Of a DNA stretch of 64,000 bases, positions 57,376 to 64,000 are shown piece by piece. Below the pieces are notes generated by a model. That model made no database searches. It was not told the origin of the DNA and saw only the letters and a program-made list of their open reading frames with translations. This DNA comes from Chloroflexota bacterium (GTDB taxonomy: Bacteria; Chloroflexota; Anaerolineae; Anaerolineales; Villigracilaceae), in NCBI GenBank assembly GCA_016219545.1, contig JACRMH010000066.1:1-64000 (forward strand). The letters run 5' to 3'. The position numbers were made by a program, and so were the translations under genes. The stretch's first letter is position 1, and each line of letters begins with the position of its first letter.

Positions 57376-58686
57376 CTAACTGGCTGAATAAGCCTGTGTT
57401 TTCAACCAGGCTTTGATCGGCGCGCCAGTGCCGTTGATGTGCTTATCCACTGCCGAGGAATAACTTTGCAGGAAAGTTGCCATTTCCTGCGGCGAGCGTT
57501 TTTGTGATTGCATCAGAACTTTCACCCATTCCATTTCCTGCGTGACATATTCCATGTCGCCGAGCTGCAGCGCCGCGCTGATGTTGTCGCCGAGGAATTG
57601 GATGCCGGTGTGGACTCCTGCGGAGTTTGCAATGAGAGTCGACAGGGATTCTTTTAATGTGCTCTCAATGTGCGTGCGGTTGGCGATAAATCCGCGCAGG
57701 GTGTTTTGATATTTTTGCGAAACGGGACCGGGTATGTTGGGCTTTGTCTTTTTCTTCAAAATGATCTCAGTTTGTTTAAGTGCATCCTGGACTGTATCAC
57801 CGAGATAATACCCGGCGACATGATTTTCCAAACCGGGCTGAGTGTTGAAGATGCGTCCGCCGAACGCGATAGGGATATTCATCTCCGAAAGCGCGGCGAC
57901 TGTCGTCTGCAAGGATGCGGCAGTGATCAGCGACTGCGCGACAAGGATGACCAGATTTGTATCGGTGGATTTGATCGCTCCCTCGAATTGATCCACTGGA
58001 ACATTTGCGCCAAGATAGACCACGTTCAACCCGTGGCGGCGCAATAAGAGCGCAAGGAGCAAAGCGGCAAAGGTATGCTCTTCACCAGCCGGGCATCCCA
58101 CCATGACGGTCTGTTTGCTGGTTGGGACAGGCGCTGCGCTCATCAGCGAGTCCAACCGGCGCATGACGAGCCCGGAGGCGAAATGTTCCTGCTGTACAGA
58201 GGCCTTGTTCTCATACCATAGCCGTCCAATCTCGGCCAGTCCCTTTTGCAAAACTTCCATGCAAACGGATTCAACTGGGAACATGGTGAAAGCCTTGTTC
58301 AAAGCCTGTTCGGACTCTGTTTCTTTAAATGACAAGACTGCTTCAAGCCAGTGAACGCGGATGGAATCCAGAGTGGTGCCTGTGGGCACATAAATGGCAG
58401 GAAGTGTTTGCGTAGTGGGCATTGACCCAGCCAGCGGATCCAACCCCGCGTTCATGCGCTCGTTCCATAACTCGACTGCGCTTGAGATGGATAATCCCTC
58501 CTCCATCCGCGCGATCAACCATTTGATGGTCTCGATGTCATATTGCGAATAAAGGCGGTGACCGCCCTCGGTTCTCTGCGGCGCGGGCAGACCGTAACGC
58601 CGCTCCCATGCGCGCAGGGTATCGGCAGGGAGATTGGTTTCCTTCAAAACAACTTTGATGTTATAGGTCGGTGTGGTACTGAGCAT
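57376..58686 (-). CDS. CarH/LitR-like MerR-B12 photoreceptor regulator
   Basis: 436 residues. N-terminal MerR winged helix (TLRAWERRYGLPAPQRTEGGHRLYSQYD). The central four-helix cap has the W-x9-E-H motif of light-sensing CarH: W157, E167, H168. The cobalamin Rossmann domain has H204 in CPAGEEHTFAALL and NVVYLGANVP. CarH binds adenosylcobalamin as a dark repressor; light breaks the Co-C bond and releases DNA. Beyond residue about 312 it has an extra 120-residue helical region absent from typical CarH. Start at 58686; frame upstream has no MerR homology. It sits immediately upstream of the heliorhodopsin gene (50-base gap). Confidence 0.9.
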   Translation of the reverse strand: MLSTTPTYNIKVVLKETNLPADTLRAWERRYGLPAPQRTEGGHRLYSQYDIETIKWLIARMEEGLSISSAVELWNERMNAGLDPLAGSMPTTQTLPAIYVPTGTTLDSIRVHWLEAVLSFKETESEQALNKAFTMFPVESVCMEVLQKGLAEIGRLWYENKASVQQEHFASGLVMRRLDSLMSAAPVPTSKQTVMVGCPAGEEHTFAALLLALLLRRHGLNVVYLGANVPVDQFEGAIKSTDTNLVILVAQSLITAASLQTTVAALSEMNIPIAFGGRIFNTQPGLENHVAGYYLGDTVQDALKQTEIILKKKTKPNIPGPVSQKYQNTLRGFIANRTHIESTLKESLSTLIANSAGVHTGIQFLGDNISAALQLGDMEYVTQEMEWVKVLMQSQKRSPQEMATFLQSYSSAVDKHINGTGAPIKAWLKTQAYSAS

Positions 58687-58790
58687 TTTGGCTCCTGACT
58701 TTCGAGAAATTGTTTGTCCATATTTTGCACAGGTATTGTACCATGCTTTGAGAGCCTGGGTTGTGGAAATATTACCCCTGTTAAAGACAA

Positions 58791-58825
58791 AGCCTTGGAG
58801 GTCTCGCGTAGCGGACTCCGAGGCT
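58791..58825. repeat. AGCCTTGGAG palindrome upstream of the CarH-like gene
   Basis: AGCCTTGGAG (58791-58800) pairs with CTCCGAGGCT (58816-58825) with one mismatch. It lies between the kinase-like gene and the CarH-like start, in a 293-base gap whose remainder shows only a TACAAT box on the minus strand near 58735. Confidence 0.6.
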
Positions 58826-58979
58826 TGCGGATGATTTTGTATGCTATATACTTTGAAACGGAGCGTATCTTTTAAAGGCAAGGAAGCATCCAAAGCGAAG
58901 CTGAGGGTGTAATAGTGGTTCGAGTCCGCTTGCGCTCTATTTTGCCTTAATTGCCCACTGCTGAACGCACTCGACTGCT

Positions 58980-59993
58980 TCACCTTGTCCGATATAAATT
59001 ATCAGTTCTATCCGCGATCTCGATGGTTTGTCCCGACTTAAAATTGCTCGTAAACCAGCCATAGGATCGTTCCCGATCCGCGCCGCCTTCATGGCTCAAT
59101 AACAACTGTTCACCGATGACGACCAAATCCTGAATGACGCGCTCATAGCGGTAATACGCCAGTGCGGACAGATTTATTTCCGTTTCGCCATAGCCTTCAT
59201 AGAACAGACCTTCTTTCCACTCACTCTTCCAAATTTCATCAATCCCGCCGCCGATAAACATCAGGTCACGTTCTTTCGGCGCGAGGATGGGATTGTCCCA
59301 ATCCACGATGTAAAGCTCACTCTTGTTGCTGATGAGGATATTACCGCCATGAATGTCCGAGTGACACAAGACCAACTCCAATGGTTCGAATTGAAGTTCT
59401 ACAGCGAGTTGCTCAGCTCGTTCAACGAGGCGAGAGATTTCATCCCGTTTTGATATCATATACTCAGCCAATTTCGCGGAGGTTGAGTCGTCAAAGGATT
59501 TGTTTTCCACGAATGTCTGCAACGACTTAACGCTTTTCCGTCCCTGCGGGGAAAAATTCTCCTGCGGGATCAGTTGCCTTAGTTCTGGCGGGATTTGCAC
59601 AGTGTGAATCTTTTTTAGCGCTGCGCCAAGAGTCTGTCTGTGCTGATTCGTCATCTCCATGTCAAAGCCATTTTTCCCTTCGATGAATGGATAGAGGATC
59701 ATCTTATATTCATCAAAGTCCGCCCAGCGTTGATTTGATTTCGTTTCAAACGGGACAATAATTTCTTGAACCCCTTTCGATTTAAGAAAAAGCGGAATCG
59801 TCACGCTGATTTCTTCAAAGTCTTTTCTCAATTTCAGGAAATATGCTGTTCCACCATCCGGGACCACACGATAGACGGCTGTCCCCAAGTCCGCGCCGAT
59901 GGGGAGGAAGGTCAGTTCAGCGCCTTGTAAATCATATTCGTCTTTCAGACGGGAAATGATGAGGTCGTCTTTGATGTCAGGTTTTTCGAGCAT
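58980..59993 (-). CDS. Aminoglycoside phosphotransferase-like kinase
   Basis: 337 residues. Protein-kinase-like fold of the APH/choline kinase group: LVLCHSDIHGGNILIS carries the catalytic Asp and metal-binding Asn, and LYIVDWDNPILAPKERDLMFIG is the DFG-equivalent. A N-terminal lobe with AYFLKLRKDFEE provides the ATP lysine. Substrate unknown; resistance is not implied. It is followed by the CarH-like regulator after a 293-base gap. Confidence 0.85.
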   Translation of the reverse strand: MLEKPDIKDDLIISRLKDEYDLQGAELTFLPIGADLGTAVYRVVPDGGTAYFLKLRKDFEEISVTIPLFLKSKGVQEIIVPFETKSNQRWADFDEYKMILYPFIEGKNGFDMEMTNQHRQTLGAALKKIHTVQIPPELRQLIPQENFSPQGRKSVKSLQTFVENKSFDDSTSAKLAEYMISKRDEISRLVERAEQLAVELQFEPLELVLCHSDIHGGNILISNKSELYIVDWDNPILAPKERDLMFIGGGIDEIWKSEWKEGLFYEGYGETEINLSALAYYRYERVIQDLVVIGEQLLLSHEGGADRERSYGWFTSNFKSGQTIEIADRTDNLYRTR

Positions 59994-60001
59994 ATATACC
60001 T

Positions 60002-60050
60002 CGGTGGTTGAATAGCCCTGAGCGAAAGCGAAGGGCGTATCGAAACCAAC
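60002..60050. repeat. GGTTGAATAGCC/CGTATCGAAACC repeat copy
   Basis: GGTGGTTGAATAGCCCTGAG and CGAAGGGCGTATCGAAACCA; one arm of the 55544 element plus the CCCTGAGCG core of 39890. Confidence 0.7.
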
Positions 60051-60053
60051 GAT

Positions 60054-61379
60054 TTATTTATTAAACGCCTTGATCGCCAACCCCGCTACTACACTACTAA
60101 ACGCACTCGACGCTTTCACCTTGTCCGCGCCGAAAATGCGGGCGAGCATTTCTGTGAACAGGGGAATATTTGATGAGCCGCCGGTCTTGACCACCGCGTC
60201 AATTTGACCGGGTTCGAGTCTCGACTTGGCAAGTGTATCCAACAAAACTTTTTCCACATCCACCAGATAATGACGAATATCAGATTCAAATTGATGGCGT
60301 GTGTACATATCCCACAGCGCGATGTTCTTATCTTCGAGGCTGATGACGGTCGCGCCTTCTTTTGAGAGCGCGATCTTTCCCGCCTCCACGCGGTTGTAGA
60401 AAGTGAACGCGAGGTCGTTGTAGATCAATCCCTCCAACGCTTTTAAGCGGACAGGCGCGATCTTTGCCTGAATCGCTTTTTCGAGGATGTTGCGATTGAT
60501 GGGTGTGCCGAGTTCGGGCAGAGCCATCCAATCGGGGACGGCGTGGATCATTTCCATAATTTCAGGATGATGTTTGACCTGTCCATACCCAAAATGCGGC
60601 AGCATCCGTTTTTCGATGATCGTGCGGTCAAAGTCACTACCGGCAATATCCACGCCGCCGCTGGCATAGACCTCGCGCGTGTTATCGCCAAGTCTCATTA
60701 TTGCAATATCCAATGTGCCGCCGCCAAAGTCAAAGATGAGAACATTTTCAGGGTGGGAAATTTTCTGTTCATAGAATAAAGCCGCCGCAATCGGCTCAAA
60801 TTCAAAATCGACTTCTTTGAATCCTGCTTCGTGCGCAGCCTGACGCAACGTCTCTTCCGCCTTCTTATCCTGTTCAGGCGACTCTGAAAATTTCACAGGA
60901 CGTCCCAAGGTCGCCGCGTCAATTTTTTCGCCAAGAACATTTTCTGCGCGTTGTTTGAGTAAAGTCAAATAGGTCTTTGCGAGATCGCCGGGAGTGTAGA
61001 ATTTTTCAAAGATCTTTGTTCCAAGATAACTTTCCTTGCGCAGCGCAGTCTTGAGATATTGCAGTAAACGCCCAGGCTTGAGTTCATCCACGTATACAAA
61101 AATATCGCGCACATAATGCATGTCCGCGCCGCGATAATCTATCTCGCCCGCCCACTGCTTCACAAATCGCCGCTGACGATTCACGTTGTCGCGGTAATAC
61201 GCTTCCACCGCTTCCTGCCCCAAATAACAGCGATACTCGCGCGTGATATACAACACGGTCTTGATGACTTCAGGCAGGACATTTTTCGGGTCAACAGGCA
61301 GCAGACGGACATGCTGACCGTCATACACAGCGACGCCGGAATTGGATGTGCCGAAGTCAATGCCTACTTTGAGACTCAT
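60054..61379 (-). CDS. Hsp70-like protein (YegD type)
   Basis: 441 residues, shorter than DnaK because it lacks the substrate-binding domain. ATPase motifs: VGIDFGTSNSGVAVY (phosphate 1), ENVLIFDFGGGTLDIAIM (phosphate 2) and VVKTGGSSNIPLF (adenosine). It resembles E. coli YegD and other truncated actin-like chaperones of unclear client. Its start overlaps the upstream gene by four bases, so it is translationally coupled with the coiled-coil/propeller protein, a probable partner or client adaptor. Confidence 0.88.
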   Translation of the reverse strand: MSLKVGIDFGTSNSGVAVYDGQHVRLLPVDPKNVLPEVIKTVLYITREYRCYLGQEAVEAYYRDNVNRQRRFVKQWAGEIDYRGADMHYVRDIFVYVDELKPGRLLQYLKTALRKESYLGTKIFEKFYTPGDLAKTYLTLLKQRAENVLGEKIDAATLGRPVKFSESPEQDKKAEETLRQAAHEAGFKEVDFEFEPIAAALFYEQKISHPENVLIFDFGGGTLDIAIMRLGDNTREVYASGGVDIAGSDFDRTIIEKRMLPHFGYGQVKHHPEIMEMIHAVPDWMALPELGTPINRNILEKAIQAKIAPVRLKALEGLIYNDLAFTFYNRVEAGKIALSKEGATVISLEDKNIALWDMYTRHQFESDIRHYLVDVEKVLLDTLAKSRLEPGQIDAVVKTGGSSNIPLFTEMLARIFGADKVKASSAFSSVVAGLAIKAFNK

Positions 61380-62557
61380 GACGCGCGCTTCTTTCCGCTC
61401 TCAGAGGGGATCAGCCCAATGGAGAGGATCAACCCTTCAGCATTCACCACGCCATTGCCCGTCATCGTTTCGACATCGTGGATGTTGATTCTGCCCGACG
61501 CATCGAGGATCGCGACCCGGTCTTTATCTCTGACCGCCGCCGCTCCCATAAAGCGGACTCCCTGATCAATCCGCGAAGGCGGGATCAGCGCCTGTCCTTT
61601 GGTCGCGGACGTTTTTGCTGTTTCAATATTGTCAAATTCTCGGTGGATCACTTTGCCGTTTTGAGTCACGCACAGCAATGACGTTTCCGCCGGCTGAATG
61701 AAAGACCCGATCACATAATCCATTGCCGAGAGTTTGATGCGCTCTTCGGTGGCGTAGGATAATTTCTCCACATCGAAGGCTGTGACCTTTCCTTCATATG
61801 TGACCACTACAGCGCGGTCATTTTTGCGCGAAAGAGTCAATTCAAATGGCTGGTCGGATTTGTCCGTTGCGCCTTTGCCGATGAAATGGTTATTGATAAT
61901 TGATTCTGAAATGGATGTGAGAGTCTTCTTTGCAAATCCGCGGCGGCTGACCTGCAACACAAAATCAGAAAGCGGCAGATGTGAGAAGGGTACCACACAA
62001 GCCAGAAGTTCCCCGGCGTGTGGTTCGTTGAGTAGCGCGGCCTGATCCCATGTCCATGTGCTGCCGAGCTCTACTGTGGGAATATCGTTTACTGAGTAAG
62101 TCTCCACCCGCCCCGATGTGAAAAGCAAAAGCAGTTTTTCGTTTGACGATACAGCCAATAGACGAGGTGGTTCCTTGTCTGTGATCATTTCACCTGAAAT
62201 GTTTCCAACTTGTTTTGCGTTGGAATCAAGTTCAACGCGGAAGATTCGTCCCTGTGTGTTGTAGATCAGCAGGTTGAGCAGGGATGCTTCACTTTGGGGC
62301 AGATCAGCCATCGCAGACACATCCATCCCGAAGCGCTGCTTGAGCATATCGAGTTGATATTCCAAATGGGCAATACGCTTCTGATATTCCTCCACACGCG
62401 AACCATTTTCAAGAGCGATATTTTCCGCAAGCAATTCCTCGTTGCTCTGGGTAAGTTCACGCAAACGCTTGAGCACCAGTTTCACGATGGTGATGGCTGA
62501 TCCAGGGCGTTCTTCAACTTCTTTCATCCATTCATCAATTCTGTTTGTGAAAGACAT
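61376..62557 (-). CDS. Coiled-coil protein with GyrA-CTD-like beta-propeller
   Basis: 393 residues. Residues about 25-80 form a coiled coil (LVLKRLRELTQSNEELLAEN). From residue 90 on there are six related blades ending in turns with the form G-R/K-V/I: TQGRIFRVE, TSGRVETYS, RRGFAKKT, YEGKVTAFD, QNGKVIHRE, ASGRINIHD. This is the pattern of the gyrase/topoisomerase IV A C-terminal pinwheel, without the GyrA box and without a breakage-reunion domain. It may bind DNA. It is coupled to the Hsp70-like gene. Confidence 0.7.
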   Translation of the reverse strand: MSFTNRIDEWMKEVEERPGSAITIVKLVLKRLRELTQSNEELLAENIALENGSRVEEYQKRIAHLEYQLDMLKQRFGMDVSAMADLPQSEASLLNLLIYNTQGRIFRVELDSNAKQVGNISGEMITDKEPPRLLAVSSNEKLLLLFTSGRVETYSVNDIPTVELGSTWTWDQAALLNEPHAGELLACVVPFSHLPLSDFVLQVSRRGFAKKTLTSISESIINNHFIGKGATDKSDQPFELTLSRKNDRAVVVTYEGKVTAFDVEKLSYATEERIKLSAMDYVIGSFIQPAETSLLCVTQNGKVIHREFDNIETAKTSATKGQALIPPSRIDQGVRFMGAAAVRDKDRVAILDASGRINIHDVETMTGNGVVNAEGLILSIGLIPSESGKKRAS

Positions 62558-62602
62558 GGCAGATTCCTTTCGGGGAAAAGAATTATACCGTTATAATTTT
62601 GA

Positions 62603-62628
62603 GTAACGCGACATTAATGTCGCGCTAC
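62603..62628. repeat. GTAACGCGACATT/GTCGCGCTAC palindrome
   Basis: GTAACGCGACATTAATGTCGCGCTAC, arms of 12 bases, upstream of the epimerase gene. A longer relative lies at 63049-63104. Confidence 0.75.
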
Positions 62629-62642
62629 CAAGGAGAAACTTC

Positions 62643-63047
62643 ATGCCGCAAATCAAAGCCATCAACCATGTTGCCATAGTCGTCGAGGATATGGCAAAGC
62701 CGCTCGCTTTCTGGCGCGACGCACTGGGACTCGAACTGCATGAACTGCGTGATGTCCCCGCCGAAAAATCACAGATCGCCTTCTTGCCTGTTGGAAATGG
62801 CGAAGTGGAATTGGTGAGGCCGACCAGCGATGACTCAGGCATTGCCAAATATCTCGCCAAACGCGGACAAGGGATGCACCACTTCTGCCTCGAAGTGGAT
62901 GACATCGAAGGCATGATGTCACAACTGAAAGCGAAGAATATCCGCCTCATCAATGAGGAGCCGCGCACATCCGCGGATGGAAAGAAATATGCCTTCATCC
63001 ATCCCGAGTCAACGGGCGGAGTATTGGTGGAGTTGTATCAATTGTAG
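62643..63047 (+). CDS. mce: Methylmalonyl-CoA epimerase
   Basis: 134 residues. Glyoxalase/VOC fold; metal ligands H9 (AINHVAIVV), H in GMHHFCLEVDD and E in VLVELYQL, plus NGEVELV. It interconverts R- and S-methylmalonyl-CoA in propionate metabolism. The mutase gene is not in the window. ACCAAGGAGAAACTTC gives a good ribosome site; the palindrome 62603-62628 ends just before it. Confidence 0.92.
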   Translation: MPQIKAINHVAIVVEDMAKPLAFWRDALGLELHELRDVPAEKSQIAFLPVGNGEVELVRPTSDDSGIAKYLAKRGQGMHHFCLEVDDIEGMMSQLKAKNIRLINEEPRTSADGKKYAFIHPESTGGVLVELYQL

Positions 63048-63048
63048 T

Positions 63049-63104
63049 GTAGCGCGACACGCTTCGCGATGTCGCGTATGCGCGAGATTTATCTCGCGCT
63101 ACAT
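63049..63104. repeat. TAGCGCGACAC/GTCGCG and GCGCGAGAT/ATCTCGCGC palindromes
   Basis: Compound element: TGTAGCGCGACAC...GATGTCGCG followed by GCGCGAGATTTATCTCGCGC and TACA. Begins two bases past the mce stop. Confidence 0.75.
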
Positions 63105-63109
63105 TTATC

Positions 63110-64000
63110 ATGTCAAACACCGAATCCATTCTCACGAATCAATGCGCACTGCAAAAAGATCGCCCGCTTATTGTGGGCGTTTCTGGCGGCGCGGATAGTT
63201 TGTGTTTAATGGGTATTTTGCACGAGGCGGGATATTCGATCATCGTAGCCCATTTCGATCATCAACTGCGGGGCGAGTCTCACCAAGATGCGCAGATGGT
63301 GAAAGAAACTTGTGCGCATTTATCAATTGAATGTGTTGTTGGCACAGAAAACGTCCGCGCTTATGCGGAGGATAAAAAACTTTCCATTGAAGAAGCCGCG
63401 CGGAATTTGCGCTATCGTTTTCTTTTCAAACTCGCGCGCGAGCGACATGCCCAGGCTGTGGCAGTCGGTCACACAGCAGACGATCAAGTGGAGACCGTGC
63501 TCATGCACATTTTGCGCGGCAGTTCGCTCAACGGTTTGAAAGGCATGTCGTATCGCGCCGTCATCCAAACTTTTGACGCGCAAATTCCCATCGTGCGCCC
63601 GCTGTTGGAGATGAGCCGCGCCGAAACTGTCGAATACTGCAAGGCGCACGATCTGCGTCCGCATTACGACATCAGCAATGACTCGCTCGAATATCAGCGC
63701 AACAAAATCCGTCATCAGCTCATTCCCACGCTCGAAACGTACAATCCGAAAATCCGCGAGGCGCTCTTGCGCATGTCGCAAACTCTCAAAGATGATTCTG
63801 ATCTATTGGATTCTCTTGTGGATTCCCTGTGGACGGAATGTGCGATCCCGCAAAGTGGATTCGTCACTTTGGATTTTTCCTTGCTCACAAAAAACGCGCC
63901 AGCGCTTCAACGACGGTTGGTCCTGCGCGCCATGCAGACTCTCGTCCCGGACATTGATGTGGACTTCGCGACCTTGAATCGCGCCGTGGAAAACATGGGC
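63110..64000 (+). CDS. tilS: tRNA(Ile)-lysidine synthetase, C-terminus cut by window edge
   Basis: 297 residues are visible, the frame is open to the window end. The PP-loop is IVGVSGGADSLCLMG (SGGADS at residues 25-30), followed by VAHFDHQLRGES, AVGHTADDQVETVLMH, LRGSSLNGLKGM and IVRPLLEMSRAE, all TilS signatures. It modifies C34 of tRNA-Ile(CAU) with lysine, an essential step. Begins 5 bases after a palindromic repeat; no Shine-Dalgarno is obvious. Confidence 0.93.
   Translation, partial: MSNTESILTNQCALQKDRPLIVGVSGGADSLCLMGILHEAGYSIIVAHFDHQLRGESHQDAQMVKETCAHLSIECVVGTENVRAYAEDKKLSIEEAARNLRYRFLFKLARERHAQAVAVGHTADDQVETVLMHILRGSSLNGLKGMSYRAVIQTFDAQIPIVRPLLEMSRAETVEYCKAHDLRPHYDISNDSLEYQRNKIRHQLIPTLETYNPKIREALLRMSQTLKDDSDLLDSLVDSLWTECAIPQSGFVTLDFSLLTKNAPALQRRLVLRAMQTLVPDIDVDFATLNRAVENMG

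Noticed and set aside
58980..59993. Antibiotic resistance gene
   Set aside because: The fold is shared by choline, homoserine and other kinases; nothing in context points to aminoglycosides.

Overview
The window looks like a chromosomal segment of a Chloroflexota bacterium, most likely class Anaerolineae. This is inferred from gene content: split glycine decarboxylase, TipA-type MerR, non-cellulosomal cohesin/dockerin/LysM proteins, a heliorhodopsin beside a B12-type MerR photoreceptor, and very many intergenic palindromic repeats. I ran no database search. Coding density is high, codon use is fairly uniform and moderately GC-rich, and Shine-Dalgarno sites are usually AGGAG-like.

Layout. 1-77: 5' end of an IS1182-like transposase (minus). 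145-260: tRNA-Asn with its promoter. 0.5-2.5 kb: yebC, ruvC, ruvA. 2.5-5.7 kb: a radical SAM protein, a phytoene-desaturase-like flavoprotein and a DUF402 protein. 5.8-9.5 kb: a tandem glycine riboswitch with terminator controlling gcvH-gcvPA-gcvPB. 9.5-16.7 kb: a lipoprotein, a methyltransferase, a TipA-like MerR regulator, a truncated globin, an RRM RNA-binding protein and a large STAND NTPase with TPRs. 16.9-38.1 kb: a purine-catabolism superlocus with 8-oxoguanine deaminase, adenine deaminase, a GntR/UTRA regulator, YgeY, two carbamoyltransferases (PyrB-like and YgeW-like), carbamate kinase, a BMP-type nucleoside ABC transporter and an XdhD/YgfM-type molybdenum hydroxylase. 38.2-42.3 kb: a lone PD-(D/E)XK protein and three secreted cohesin-type proteins. 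42.4-47.3 kb: threonine synthase, AI-2E transporter family protein, glycosyltransferase and MATE exporter. 47.3-62.6 kb (all minus): a stress/light block with photolyase, MFS transporter, SDR, a putative selenocysteine-containing redoxin, small membrane proteins, DegV, heliorhodopsin, a CarH-like regulator, a kinase-like protein, an Hsp70-like protein and a coiled-coil/GyrA-propeller-like protein. 62.6-64 kb: methylmalonyl-CoA epimerase and the start of tilS.

How the genes work together. The purine block can import nucleosides or purines, deaminate and hydroxylate them, and plausibly recover ATP through carbamoyl phosphate and carbamate kinase. A palindrome just downstream of its first promoter is a candidate GntR operator. 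The minus-strand block combines a B12 photoreceptor, a retinal protein, photolyase and redox proteins, so light and oxidative stress handling is the simplest reading.

The most unusual signals are: (1) an in-frame TGA replacing the first Cys of the CxxC-type site of an AhpC/TSA-like protein (likely selenocysteine); (2) a 0.52-kb cassette at 20961-21482 made of about 40-bp terminal inverted repeats around one GxxExxY nuclease gene, with gene-free miniature copies at 20161-20222 and, in frame, inside the radical SAM gene; (3) other palindromic repeats placed inside genes and inside the second glycine aptamer; (4) the CarH-heliorhodopsin-photolyase neighbourhood.
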